A stretch of DNA of 64,000 bases from Adhaeribacter arboris. Lineage in GTDB: Bacteria > Bacteroidota > Bacteroidia > Cytophagales > Hymenobacteraceae. A program made the translations under genes and the position numbers. Positions 8,026 through 15,828 of this stretch are shown piece after piece. Position 1 is the first letter of the stretch. Each line of letters opens with the position of its first letter. The stretch is taken from assembly GCF_003023845.1 (NCBI RefSeq), contig NZ_PYFT01000001.1, positions 2,542,001 to 2,606,000 on the forward strand, in the 5' to 3' direction. Under the pieces are notes generated by a model. The model had not been told where the DNA came from. It saw only the letters and a program-made list of their open reading frames with translations, and did no database searches.

Positions 8026-9371
8026 TGGCAACAGTCAATAAAGCCGGCACCATGGCCTTCAGCACCCGGTCAAGTGTTATGATGAAAACTAATACCGGTT
8101 TTTCTGGAACCAAATCCAGCGAGGCCGGCGACGTGCCCACCACTTCGGTGCAAAAAAATGAGGGCAGCTCGGCCATTGAGTTCTGGGGAGATGATAATAT
8201 GTTCCCGCAGAACGTGCGCAAGGAAGTGGAAAAGAACACCATCTTGCCCACCGTCTTGCAACGCCGGGCGGAGTTCTGGTACGGGGGCGGTATTGTTTAC
8301 GGCACGCTGGAAGGCTACGACAGTAACAATAACGAAATATTTAAACGCGCTCAGCCGGGCCAGTTTCCGGAAGTAGATTTATTTTACCACCGTTCGAAAC
8401 TCAATCGCTATGCCTTCGAAGGCTTTCTGGATTTATCCTGGTGGGCAAACACTTTCCCGGAATTAATCCTTAGCCGAGACCGCAAGAAAATAAATAAAAT
8501 TACCATCCAGGAGGCGCCTTATTGCCGCTATTCCAAGGCCGATAAAAAGACGGGTGCTTTCAAATACGTGTACGTGAATGCCAATTGGGGCGAAGGTGGC
8601 CGGCACGATGATGAGTACGCTACGCCGGTACATGTACTGGATCCTTACGCCGATCCGGTAGAAGACCTGCAAAGCCACACTGACAGTTTCAAATACATTT
8701 ACCCGGTTTCCGTTCCCTCTCCGGAGAAAAATGCTTACCAGCTCGCTAGCTGGAACAGCATCCGGCGCTCCGGTTGGCTGGAAGTTGCCCAGGCCATTCC
8801 AGAATTTAAAAAAGCCTTGTTTAAAAATCAGCTTACCATCAAGTACGTCGTGGAAGTGCATGCCTCCTACTGGCTGTGGAAGTACAAGGACTGGGAAACC
8901 AAAACGGATGATGAGCGCCGGAGAATTATTTCCGAGGAGCTGGATGAGTTCGATAAAGTAATGGCGGGTACCGATGGTGCCGGCAAGTCTATTCTTACCA
9001 CAACCATTACGGTGGACGGCGAAACCATCGCCGCCTTTAAAGTAACGGCCATCGATGATAAATTAAAAACCGGTCTGTACATCGAAGACTCCCAGGAAGC
9101 TTCTTCCCACATTTTCACCGCTCTGGGCTTGGCTCCCACGCTGATGGGCATTAGTCCGGGTAAAGGCATGGGTGCCGGCAGTGGCTCCGACGCCCGGGTG
9201 GCCTTCAATAATTTTATTTCTACTTCCAAATTTCAGCAAGACTTAATCCTGGAACCGCTGCACCTGGTGCGCGACTACAACGGCTGGGACCAGAGCCTAG
9301 TCTTCCGGATCCAGAACCCTTTAATTATGACGCTCGATGCCGGCCAGCCGGTCCAGCAAGAAACTAAATAG
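8025..9371 (+). CDS. Portal protein (probable)
   Basis: A 448-residue protein without signal peptide. It carries features common in phage portals: an N-terminal region with FWGDDNMFPQNVRK, a central mixed domain, and a C-terminal helical region ending with the segment SSHIFTALGLAPTLMGIS, which resembles the portal motif where helices and a tunnel loop meet. The portal forms the ring through which the terminase pumps DNA. Its place after the terminase operon and before the connector fits. Family not verified by search. Confidence 0.75.
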   Translation: MATVNKAGTMAFSTRSSVMMKTNTGFSGTKSSEAGDVPTTSVQKNEGSSAIEFWGDDNMFPQNVRKEVEKNTILPTVLQRRAEFWYGGGIVYGTLEGYDSNNNEIFKRAQPGQFPEVDLFYHRSKLNRYAFEGFLDLSWWANTFPELILSRDRKKINKITIQEAPYCRYSKADKKTGAFKYVYVNANWGEGGRHDDEYATPVHVLDPYADPVEDLQSHTDSFKYIYPVSVPSPEKNAYQLASWNSIRRSGWLEVAQAIPEFKKALFKNQLTIKYVVEVHASYWLWKYKDWETKTDDERRRIISEELDEFDKVMAGTDGAGKSILTTTITVDGETIAAFKVTAIDDKLKTGLYIEDSQEASSHIFTALGLAPTLMGISPGKGMGAGSGSDARVAFNNFISTSKFQQDLILEPLHLVRDYNGWDQSLVFRIQNPLIMTLDAGQPVQQETK

Positions 9372-9373
9372 CC

Positions 9374-10384
9374 ATGGCTTTAATTAAAACAATCGAAGAA
9401 TTTCAAAAGTGGGTGGGTGTTAACGAAAGCACGAGCCTCGAAGCAGTCATGGGTGACATTCTGCTGGTAGAAGATGAAGTTATTGTCAAATACCTGGGCC
9501 GTAACTTTTATGAAGAGTACGAAGAAAAATACCAGGCCGGTGGTTTAAACGATTTAGAAAACAAGTTGCTGGATAAACTCCAGTTGGCTATCAGTAATCT
9601 GGCGCAGGAAAGCTACTTAGATTTAAATCAGGTACAAATCAGTGACGGTGGTATTCATATCAACAGTTCCGAAACCCGCAAAACAGCATTTCAGTGGCAG
9701 ATTAATAACCTGCGCCGAGGCTTTTTACGCAAAGGCTACAATGGCCTGGAACGCGCCTTAAATCTACTGGAAGACAATATTGATGCGGAGGAGTTTGCTA
9801 CTTGGTCAGAATCGCCGGTCGCTACGGTTTTTCAACAGTACTTTATTAATACCGCGCAGGAGTTCTCCAAGTATTATAACATTTACGATTCCCGGCTGAC
9901 TTACCTGGCTCTGCTGCCGATCCTCAAGAAGGAAGAGCGCTTTTTAATCGAGCCGGTGCTAGGCGCCGGTCTTTTCGAAGAAATTAAAGAGCAGATCAAG
10001 GATCGGGACCTATCTCCCGAGAATAAAATTTTACTCGAGGAGTTTATCCGGCCGGCGCTGGCGCACCTGGTGGTGGCGCATGCCTTAGCCGAAGAAGGCT
10101 TCCGGTTAACACCGGACGGCATCGAGCTGACCTTTGGCCGCTTTGATGAGCTGAATAAAGAAAAAGCCTCCGAGAGTGCCAGCCAATTAAATCGCAAAAT
10201 CCGGAACGCTCATCAGGATGGCCAGGCTTACTTGGTAAAACTGAGAAATTACCTTAACGAAAAATCCTCAGTTACTACTTACCATTCTTACTTTATCAGC
10301 TCCCTTTACCAATTCCCAGGATCCGCGCAAAATGTCGTGATCCGCAACACCGACCCAACCGCTAAAACCTACCGCTTCTTTTAA
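9374..10384 (+). CDS. Head-tail connector-like phage protein (DUF6712-like)
   Basis: A 336-residue, strongly helical protein made of two related halves, each with an acidic helix-rich domain (LGRNFYEEYEEKYQ in the first, EPVLGAGLFEEIKEQI in the second). This layout, directly after the portal gene, matches a family annotated as DUF6712 in Bacteroidota phages and is probably a head-completion or adaptor protein. The two-fold internal similarity is my reading and is weak. It starts 3 nt after the portal stop. Confidence 0.65.
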   Translation: MALIKTIEEFQKWVGVNESTSLEAVMGDILLVEDEVIVKYLGRNFYEEYEEKYQAGGLNDLENKLLDKLQLAISNLAQESYLDLNQVQISDGGIHINSSETRKTAFQWQINNLRRGFLRKGYNGLERALNLLEDNIDAEEFATWSESPVATVFQQYFINTAQEFSKYYNIYDSRLTYLALLPILKKEERFLIEPVLGAGLFEEIKEQIKDRDLSPENKILLEEFIRPALAHLVVAHALAEEGFRLTPDGIELTFGRFDELNKEKASESASQLNRKIRNAHQDGQAYLVKLRNYLNEKSSVTTYHSYFISSLYQFPGSAQNVVIRNTDPTAKTYRFF

Positions 10385-10385
10385 T

Positions 10386-10802
10386 ATGTCTGCCAATCAA
10401 TCCACCCTAACTATTACCCGCGTCCTTCGCGAAGCCAAACAAACTTTGGGAACCATGACCGTTAAACTTGGCTCTCAGGTTATTTATAACTGTAAATCTT
10501 TAGAGCTGCCCTGGCGCAACAACAAGCCGAAAGTAAGCTGCATTCCGCCCGGTATCTACCAGGTGGTAAAACGCAACTCGCCCAAGTACGGCGACCACTT
10601 CCATATCCAGGACGTGCCCGGTCGGGATTATATTTTAATTCATCAGGGTAATTACCACACCGACATTCTGGGCTGCATTCTACCTGGCCAAGCCCATACC
10701 GATATTAACGGCGATGGACTACGCGATGTAACTAATAGCAAGAATACCTTGCGCATGCTGTTGAGCCTTTTTCCAGAAAGTTTCACGTTAACCATCGCAT
10801 AA
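10386..10802 (+). CDS. DUF5675 family protein, lysis-cassette member
   Basis: A 138-residue protein with the DUF5675 hallmarks SLELPWRNN, CIPPGIYQV and ILIHQGNYHTDILGCI. The conserved His and Cys (H-x-GN ... GC) recall L,D-transpeptidase-like active sites, so a role on peptidoglycan is plausible but unproven. It precedes the holin and spanin-like genes, so it may be the endolysin or an assistant of the lysis cassette. The start at 10386 lies 1 nt after the previous stop. Confidence 0.75.
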   Translation: MSANQSTLTITRVLREAKQTLGTMTVKLGSQVIYNCKSLELPWRNNKPKVSCIPPGIYQVVKRNSPKYGDHFHIQDVPGRDYILIHQGNYHTDILGCILPGQAHTDINGDGLRDVTNSKNTLRMLLSLFPESFTLTIA

Positions 10803-10807
10803 GGCTT

Positions 10808-11293
10808 ATGTACTTCCAAAACATTTTGTTACCGCAACTTTTGCCCATTCTTCTGGGCCTCATCAACCGGTATATTTTTTCTGACTGGAGTTTTATTGCT
10901 TTTCTGATGGTGGCTGTTTCGCTCGATACCGTAACGGGCATCTGGGTAGCTTATAAGTTTCGCAAGATCCACAGCATGCGTTTACGGAAGCAGTTTTGTG
11001 AAAAGGTGGCGCAGTACGGTGTGGGCTTAATTCTGGTGCACATTCTTTCTTCCCACCTGGTAGACGGCCAGCCTAATCAAGCTTTTAATACTTTAATGCC
11101 CTACTTCAAAGGTGTGATGTACATGGTTTTCCTGGGAGCCGAATGCATTAGCGTGGATGAAAACATGGGAAAACTGGGCTTGCCTTTTTTACCCAAGTGG
11201 TTTCGCCGGCGCATGCAGGAGTTTAACGAAACCGGAGTACTTCCCCCTCCCCCTACTAAAATTACTTCTGAAACTGAAAATCAATCCAATTAA
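10808..11293 (+). CDS. Phage holin family protein
   Basis: A 161-residue membrane protein with about four hydrophobic segments (LLPILLGLINRYIF, FIAFLMVAVSLDTVTGIWVAY, GVGLILVHILSS, GVMYMVFLGAECISV). The motif SLDTVTGIWVAYK and a late conserved acidic residue fit the phage_holin_4_1 family. It would form the membrane lesion that times lysis. The C-terminal tail is hydrophilic and Pro-rich. It sits between DUF5675 and the lipoprotein gene with 5-6 nt gaps, so the three are co-transcribed. Confidence 0.85.
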   Translation: MYFQNILLPQLLPILLGLINRYIFSDWSFIAFLMVAVSLDTVTGIWVAYKFRKIHSMRLRKQFCEKVAQYGVGLILVHILSSHLVDGQPNQAFNTLMPYFKGVMYMVFLGAECISVDENMGKLGLPFLPKWFRRRMQEFNETGVLPPPPTKITSETENQSN

Positions 11294-11299
11294 AAAATC

Positions 11300-11815
11300 A
11301 TGAAAAATTATTTATTTGTTCTGACTTTATTGTGTCTTGTAAGCTGCAAAACGTTGCAGCCGGAGCCGGCTGCTCCTACCCAGGCTCCTTCTGATCAGCC
11401 GGAGCTTATCACTCCTCAGAAAACTTTGGCTCAGCCGGCACCATCGGTTTACCAGCTGCCGGCTGGCTTAACGGGCCGGCAAAAACTAAAAGCTATTCAG
11501 GCCCTGGCCAAGCGCGACACACCCGTAGTGCCCCGAAAGATTAAAGTAAATCAGGATAACCGGGTTAAGGATAAAAGTAAAGTGGCCGTTGATCAGCGCG
11601 TGAAAGATAAAAGTAAAGTGAAGGATCAAAAGAAAAGCCTGAAGAAAGAAAAGCTACAACCAGCTCCTAAAGTTGATTCCACTCACCAAGGCAAAGCATG
11701 GGCAGTATTTTGGTTTACGCTTTTTCTCGTGGCTATTGTCCTACAACTTTATTGGAACCGAAAAAAGCTCTGGACCAGGCTGGTCAAATTAGTGACTAAA
11801 CGAAAAGCAAAGTAA
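11300..11815 (+). CDS. Lipoprotein with C-terminal membrane helix, candidate u-spanin
   Basis: A 171-residue protein. The N-terminal signal ends with the lipobox LVSC (Cys16), so it would be lipidated and sorted to the outer membrane. A Pro-rich part (17-55) is followed by a highly charged Lys-rich part (80-120), then a transmembrane helix at 133-152 (AWAVFWFTLFLVAIVLQLYW) and a basic cytoplasmic tail. An outer-membrane lipoprotein with a C-terminal inner-membrane anchor is the layout of unimolecular spanins (as in T1 gp11), which fuse the two membranes in the last step of lysis. Its place after the holin supports this. The call is inferred from topology, not from sequence similarity. Confidence 0.7.
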   Translation: MKNYLFVLTLLCLVSCKTLQPEPAAPTQAPSDQPELITPQKTLAQPAPSVYQLPAGLTGRQKLKAIQALAKRDTPVVPRKIKVNQDNRVKDKSKVAVDQRVKDKSKVKDQKKSLKKEKLQPAPKVDSTHQGKAWAVFWFTLFLVAIVLQLYWNRKKLWTRLVKLVTKRKAK

Positions 11816-11923
11816 ATTAAAGTAGCATTGATGAAATAAGGGTAGTTGTAACTTGCCCATCATTTGATATTTTAAAATATACTCTATAATCAGTTACTTA
11901 ATTACCATAAAGTTTGAAATTTA
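11816..11923. other. Non-coding gap at the edge of the cargo region
   Basis: AT-rich sequence with no convincing ORF. It separates the rightward lysis cassette from leftward cargo genes; no clear terminator is visible. Confidence 0.4.
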
Positions 11924-12124
11924 TTAAACATTAAGCGTAATACTATTATTTTCATCCAAGCCTTTAATCTTACTTAAAATTTCTTTTGGCGAGTTTTTGT
12001 TAAACGTGTACTTATTTTTTACAACTATTCCACCCTCATCGAATATCTCTTGATTGTAAAAATCCAACGACTCTAATTCACTTAAAGTAATGTTTAATGC
12101 TTTAGCGAGATTAGGATAATTCAT
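11924..12124 (-). CDS. Small hypothetical protein
   Basis: A 66-residue protein. Its start overlaps the stop of an upstream truncated ORF (ATGA), which suggests the two once formed a translationally coupled pair. The sequence (LAKALNITLSELESLDF) looks helical at the start. No family recognised; it may be an orphan partner after its upstream gene was cut. Confidence 0.5.
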   Translation of the reverse strand: MNYPNLAKALNITLSELESLDFYNQEIFDEGGIVVKNKYTFNKNSPKEILSKIKGLDENNSITLNV

Positions 12125-12276
12125 TTGCTTTTCTTTTTATATGTACCTCTTTTTTTCCCTTTGCATGGTTTTAAATAATTAGCTATAATGGCAAAATCTT
12201 CAATAGTAATAAATTTACTAATATCACCTCCAAACTTATTTTTGCAAAATTTGTAGGTAGGAGTAATCTTTTTTAA
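12121..12276 (-). pseudogene. 3' remnant of a small gene
   Basis: An open frame of 51 codons without a start codon. It ends in a basic tail (CKGKKRGTYKKKSK) and couples to the next gene by ATGA. It breaks off near 12276, just beside the end of the recombinase gene at 12298. The 5' part was probably lost when the recombinase segment arrived. Confidence 0.45.
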
Positions 12277-12297
12277 TTATTAGGAACGCCCGTGCTC

Positions 12298-12888
12298 CTA
12301 ACTGATTGGATGCTTTGCTTTCCACCTTATCACCGATTGGTGAGAAATTTCAAGTTTCTTGCCAATTGCCCGATCGGACAAACCTTCTTTTACTAATAGC
12401 GGAATTTGGTTTAACAATTCTGAAGATACTCCCGGCCGGCCAAGTTTGATTCCTTTTGCTGCCACTCGCTCCAATCCGGCTTTTACCCGCTCGGATTGCC
12501 GGAGCTTTTCTTGCTTAGCCAAGGTGGCCAGCAAGGAAATAATCATTTCTTTGAAAATGCCGGTACTGTCCAGATACTGCTCCGTGAAAGATTTAAATTG
12601 AACGCCATAGCTTTCCAGCTGCGCCAGGTAGAGAATAGTCTGGCTCACGCCTTCTCGGCTAAACCGGTCCAGACTCCAGAAAAACACTAGGTCAAATTTG
12701 CGCTGGTGCGCATCCGTAAACATTTGTTTGAATTCAGATCGATCCGAGCGGCCGCCGCTGACTTGTTCCTGGTACTCTTTGTAAATGGTGTGCCCCATGG
12801 CTTGCGTCCACCGGCGCAATTCTAATAATTGGTTTTCGGTTGTTTGATGCTGCTTGGTAGAAACCCGGGCGTAAATGGCTACTTTCAT
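12298..12888 (-). CDS. Serine site-specific recombinase (resolvase/invertase)
   Basis: A 196-residue protein starting at the Met of MKVAIYARVST, preferred over an upstream Met at 12933 because it lies directly before the conserved strand and has an AGGA ribosome site. Ser10 in YARVST is the nucleophile. The catalytic domain continues with FFWSLDRFSREG, and the C-terminus has a resolvase helix-turn-helix (GLSDRAIGKKLEISHQSVIRW). It would cut and rejoin DNA at a specific site. No pair of inverted sites with a swapped gene is visible, so it may be an in-trans resolvase or a passenger of the cargo region. Confidence 0.85.
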   Translation of the reverse strand: MKVAIYARVSTKQHQTTENQLLELRRWTQAMGHTIYKEYQEQVSGGRSDRSEFKQMFTDAHQRKFDLVFFWSLDRFSREGVSQTILYLAQLESYGVQFKSFTEQYLDSTGIFKEMIISLLATLAKQEKLRQSERVKAGLERVAAKGIKLGRPGVSSELLNQIPLLVKEGLSDRAIGKKLEISHQSVIRWKAKHPIS

Positions 12889-12996
12889 GGTCCTAAAACT
12901 ACTGTTTTTGGAGCAATTTTTAAACCCCTTCAATAGGCATTAAAAGGCCATTTTTTACCCTAAAAACCGGAGGGTTTTTGGACCACCCAAATTTAC

Positions 12997-13275
12997 CTAC
13001 AAACTACTCCCTGGATGCTGGTACTGGCGAAGCTGCATTAGGAAATTTCGTAAGAACTGCATCTGGTCAAATTCGTGTTCCCATTTATCCCGGCTCCCCG
13101 GATCGTAAATAAGGGCAGTGGCTTCCAGGTTAGCCAGGTAGTTAAGCAAGTAATTGCAATCGGGTACCTGGTCTAAGAACTCGACCAGGGCCGCCAGCGT
13201 GTTTTCGGTGAGGTGAGGCATACCCGCAATGGTGTAGATGGTTTGCCCGTTTTCTTCTTTCTTCGAGATGCCCAC
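12997..13275 (-). CDS. Hypothetical protein
   Basis: A 92-residue protein starting with GTG at 13275, 2 nt after the stop of its upstream neighbour, so the two form one small operon. The centre (LTENTLAALVEFLDQVPDCNYLLNYL) is helical. It lacks membrane segments and motifs I recognise. It is read against the phage direction, as expected for cargo or lysogeny genes. Confidence 0.6.
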   Translation of the reverse strand: MGISKKEENGQTIYTIAGMPHLTENTLAALVEFLDQVPDCNYLLNYLANLEATALIYDPGSRDKWEHEFDQMQFLRNFLMQLRQYQHPGSSL

Positions 13276-13277
13276 AG

Positions 13278-13544
13278 TTAGGTATTTTTAAATTCACTCA
13301 AGTTGGCAAATACGTCTTTTAATTGAAACAGGAAAGTCAAGGTGTTTTTCAGCTCCAGGCTGTCGGTTTCTTCGCTGTCAAAATTCAGGCTCACAAAGCG
13401 AATGGTAGCTTCCAGGTGTTCGGCTATTTCATCGGGGTTATCATGCCGTCTTTCGTGCAAGTACAGAAAGAAGGGCCGCATATTGATATGCCGGTGGCTG
13501 AAAGGGTTCAGTACTAGTTGCGGTGGGTTGCTTGGTTCGTTCAT
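13278..13544 (-). CDS. Hypothetical protein
   Basis: An 88-residue protein. I chose the Met of MNEPSNPPQL at 13544 because the longer frame (to 13625) begins with an unlikely His/Cys-rich stretch. It contains a basic motif (YLHERRHDNPDEIAEHLEATIRF) and an acidic helical C-terminus (EETDSLELKNTLTFLFQLKDVF). Operon partner of the gene at 12997-13275. Function unknown. Confidence 0.6.
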   Translation of the reverse strand: MNEPSNPPQLVLNPFSHRHINMRPFFLYLHERRHDNPDEIAEHLEATIRFVSLNFDSEETDSLELKNTLTFLFQLKDVFANLSEFKNT

Positions 13545-13712
13545 GGGCGGGGAGTGAGGAATGAGGTGATGCTTTTTACAATGAGCACCGGAATTTTCTG
13601 GCCGGGCCGCAAAATGCCGAAACAAACCGGCAGTAATATTTTTGGGTTTTGTGGCTTTAAAATCATATATTGGGGGGCTTTACTTAATGCTTGTCAAGTT
13701 ATTTGGTTAGTT

Positions 13713-13745
13713 AGCCCGGGGAGGTCGCAGCCCCCGGGCTATTTT
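13713..13745 (+). terminator. GC-rich hairpin, probable bidirectional terminator
   Basis: Stem AGCCCGGGG / CCCCGGGCT with a T run on the plus side. It touches the 3' end of the leftward antirepressor gene and separates it from the region around 13545-13712, which holds no ORF I can support. Confidence 0.65.
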
Positions 13746-14329
13746 TGTTTTACGGCAATGGCCAGCGCTGCCACCGGGGCCTCAGCCTCGCGCATAAAAT
13801 CGAAGGTCATTTGGCGGTTGTTGGCCAGCCACTGCTCAAAGGTGAGGCTTTTAAGGCTGTTGAGCCGGTTGGTTTCCTGGCGCACAATGTGCTGGGCATT
13901 GCGGAACGTGGAGCGTACCTCGTTTACCCGGTCTATTTGCTCCTGGGTGGCTTTTTGCTTTTGCTCCAGGAAGGTGGTGTGATCGGCGAAGTTCTGGTAG
14001 AGGATTTCGTAACAGAGCAGTTTGTACTTCTTGACCGATTCCTGCGCCTCTACCCGCACGTTCTTGGGGTTAATGGTAAACAGCCAACCAAAGACAAATT
14101 TTAAAGGCAAACAGAACATTTCCCGCTCCTTTCCATCAGCTCCAACTGTATAGCTAAGCTGTATAGTTGAAGCTAGAATTTCGTCATTTTTTATCTTTTC
14201 GATTTGACCTTGAGGCAATATTCCTAAAGCTTCACAGATGGGTTTAATAGGAACGAGCTTTTGACCGTTTTCAATAACGATAATATCCACGTCATTAATT
14301 TTTGCAATTGTTTTAGGTAGTGCTTCCAT
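13739..14329 (-). CDS. Phage antirepressor N-terminal (P22_AR_N-like) protein
   Basis: A 196-residue protein. Residues about 1-115 match the P22 antirepressor N-terminal/BRO layout: short strands, VPIKPICEALGI, then a Trp-rich segment (LPLKFVFGWLFTINP). The C-terminal half is a helical coiled-coil-like region. Such proteins bind DNA or a repressor and help switch a prophage to lytic growth. Its promoter region is shared with a divergent small gene and is full of AT-rich palindromes. Confidence 0.8.
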   Translation of the reverse strand: MEALPKTIAKINDVDIIVIENGQKLVPIKPICEALGILPQGQIEKIKNDEILASTIQLSYTVGADGKEREMFCLPLKFVFGWLFTINPKNVRVEAQESVKKYKLLCYEILYQNFADHTTFLEQKQKATQEQIDRVNEVRSTFRNAQHIVRQETNRLNSLKSLTFEQWLANNRQMTFDFMREAEAPVAALAIAVKQK

Positions 14330-14331
14330 AT

Positions 14332-14442
14332 TATAATTATTTATATTTAGTTATAAACTATCACAAATGTATATTATTTATAATTAATTATAAAGAGTTA
14401 TAGAAAATATTTTTTTATAACTAATAATTATTAATTTTGAGC
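14332..14442. promoter_or_regulatory. Divergent promoter/operator region
   Basis: Very AT-rich. It contains an 18-bp perfect palindrome TTTATAATTAATTATAAA (14377-14394) and several copies of GTTATA or its complement nearby (AGTTATAAAC before it, GTTATA at about 14398 and TATAAC at about 14415). These look like operators for a DNA-binding protein, perhaps the product of the small gene at 14443. Confidence 0.5.
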
Positions 14443-14619
14443 ATGAAAAAGCTACAAATTCAAATATCTGACGAAGCTCACTCGGAACTCCTTAAATTAC
14501 AGTTATTAAGAAAAGTTAATAGAGAACCTAGAACTACTATTGTTGAAATAGCCAGTGATGTTTTGGAAGGATGTCTGCTAGGAGATGAGCAAGATAAAAA
14601 CGAAAACCCCGGCAAATAG
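14443..14619 (+). CDS. Small ribbon-helix-helix-like protein
   Basis: A 58-residue protein. The start is the ATG at 14443 rather than a TTG six bases earlier. The short opening strand (KKLQIQISDEAHSELLKL) followed by helices fits an Arc/MetJ-type ribbon-helix-helix DNA-binding fold. It lies divergent to the antirepressor gene across a palindrome-rich region. A repressor role there is an inference. Confidence 0.55.
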   Translation: MKKLQIQISDEAHSELLKLQLLRKVNREPRTTIVEIASDVLEGCLLGDEQDKNENPGK

Positions 14620-14704
14620 CCAGGGTTTAGTAAATTTTAGCTTGCAAAGTAATGAAATTATTAATGGTAGAACTTATTACAAATGCGTTAGAAGTGGTAA
14701 ACCA

Positions 14705-15088
14705 TCATAAAAACTGAGACACCTTCTCGATAGTTAGCGGCTTTTCAATACAATCAATTCCGGGATATTTCTTGGACCTGGCAATATCCAAATAGTGCGT
14801 AGAGCTACTAACTAAAACAATCTTAATATCCGCTTTGCTTAAATCTGCCGATGTTTGCAGGGCTTCTAAAAACTCGAAGCCATCCATTACGGGCATATTA
14901 ATATCCAGTAAAATTAACTCGGGGCATTGCTCTTGCTCACAAACCCGTTTGACTATTTCCAAGGCTGCTAATCCATGTTCGGCGGTTAGAACTTCTACTT
15001 CTATTTCGGCGCGTTTAAGAGTTCTTTGCGATAAGAAAATAGCAGTTGCATCATCATCTACTAGTAATATTTTTTTGGGAGTGGACAT
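14705..15088 (-). CDS. Single-domain response regulator (CheY-like)
   Basis: A 127-residue receiver domain. The start is the Met of MSTPKK, preferred over the Met four codons upstream. Acidic residues are Asp11-13 (VDDD), the phosphoacceptor is Asp62 in LLDINMP, Ser94 stands in VLVSSS, and Lys116 in EKPL. There is no output domain, so it would act by protein contacts. A PAS-histidine kinase gene lies 1.4 kb away in the same cargo region (16495-17583) and could be its partner, though the two are not in one operon. Confidence 0.88.
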   Translation of the reverse strand: MSTPKKILLVDDDATAIFLSQRTLKRAEIEVEVLTAEHGLAALEIVKRVCEQEQCPELILLDINMPVMDGFEFLEALQTSADLSKADIKIVLVSSSTHYLDIARSKKYPGIDCIEKPLTIEKVSQFL

Positions 15089-15100
15089 AAATAAAATCAT

Positions 15101-15291
15101 TGAACCATCCTACATTTTAAGCAATGGTATCACAAGGTACCTCGATTAAAATTAGGATAACGAATTATGTATCATTTAACACGTATTTATGCGGATGAAC
15201 ACGTGTTAATATGGAAAGTTTTTATTTAAACTAACTGTAGATACTTAGTAGTTTAGTAACCTTTGGTGTTTTTTAGAACTAGCTACTGGAT
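15101..15291. promoter_or_regulatory. Upstream region of the response regulator
   Basis: It holds an inverted repeat around 15177-15208 (TTAACACG ... ACACGTGTTAA) and AT-rich flanks. It is probably the promoter and operator area of the leftward regulator gene. No ORF is supported here. Confidence 0.35.
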
Positions 15292-15320
15292 AAGCCAAGG
15301 CCTAGGTCAAGGCTTTTTTT
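15292..15320 (+). terminator. Terminator-like hairpin before promoter copy 4
   Basis: AAGCC ... GGCTT stem with a partly paired middle (GGCC/GGTC) and a seven-T run directly touching GTCCTTTC. Confidence 0.6.
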
Positions 15321-15355
15321 GTCCTTTCTATAGGTCAGCTGCCTGCTGAACTTCG
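15321..15355 (+). promoter_or_regulatory. Phage late promoter, copy 4 (with gene relic A)
   Basis: GTCCTTTC (15321-15328), 19 nt, GAACTTCG (15348-15355). The spacer TATAGGTCAGCTGCC.. is close to copies 5-7. It precedes a truncated copy of the tail gene start. Confidence 0.7.
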
Positions 15356-15374
15356 CCTAGTAAACTCCCCTACT

Positions 15375-15470
15375 ATGCACGTAGTCGAATTAAAATACGG
15401 TAAAAAGCACTTACAAAAGCAAACACTCCTGCCTTTAAGCTTTCCAAAATACGAGCTTAATCAATTTTAA
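15375..15470 (+). pseudogene. Relic A: truncated 5' copy of the tail gene at 18410
   Basis: A 31-codon ORF starting MHVVELKYGKKHLQKQ, clearly related to MHLVELKYNKKRIEKQ of the intact gene at 18410. Similarity ends after about 18 codons. The upstream DNA (promoter plus TCCCxTACT before ATG) matches too. Its tail overlaps the end of the leftward gene at 15457. It is a duplicated gene start, not a functional gene. Confidence 0.75.
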
Positions 15471-15828
15471 AATCATCTAAATTATCAATCTGGCGCTTTC
15501 TTAATAGTTGCCGTTGTTCATCAATTTGCTTGAGCAACTCAGTTTTCCTTTTAATTGGGGTATTAGGATCGTGCAGTTCGGTTTGCAGTTCTTTTATCCA
15601 TTCTTTTATTAATTTACAGGCTCGCCAATGTCCTAATTCGCGGTACAACCATTTAATAAAGAAAGCTAAACCATAACCGGTAGGTGGAGAAAGAGATACG
15701 GCAATTTGCCGGGTATGCGCATCTTTTATAAGATTGGCTAGAGTAGCCAGTACGGTAGAAAGGCCAACGGCCAGCGTAACATTTCCTCCATTTAACGGAT
15801 GTTTGCTGCCCGGTATTATTTCCCCCAT
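15457..15828 (-). CDS. Small membrane-associated protein with coiled coil, unknown
   Basis: A 123-residue protein. A moderately hydrophobic segment at about 17-33 (VTLAVGLSTVLATLANL) and another near 48-62 (TGYGLAFFIKWLYRELG) may contact the membrane. The C-terminal 55 residues are charged and helical (KELQTELHDPN...EQRQLLRKRQIDNLDDF). Its ATG overlaps the stop of the upstream gene by one base, so the pair is coupled. Cargo gene between relics A and B. Family not recognised. Confidence 0.6.
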   Translation of the reverse strand: MGEIIPGSKHPLNGGNVTLAVGLSTVLATLANLIKDAHTRQIAVSLSPPTGYGLAFFIKWLYRELGHWRACKLIKEWIKELQTELHDPNTPIKRKTELLKQIDEQRQLLRKRQIDNLDDFKID

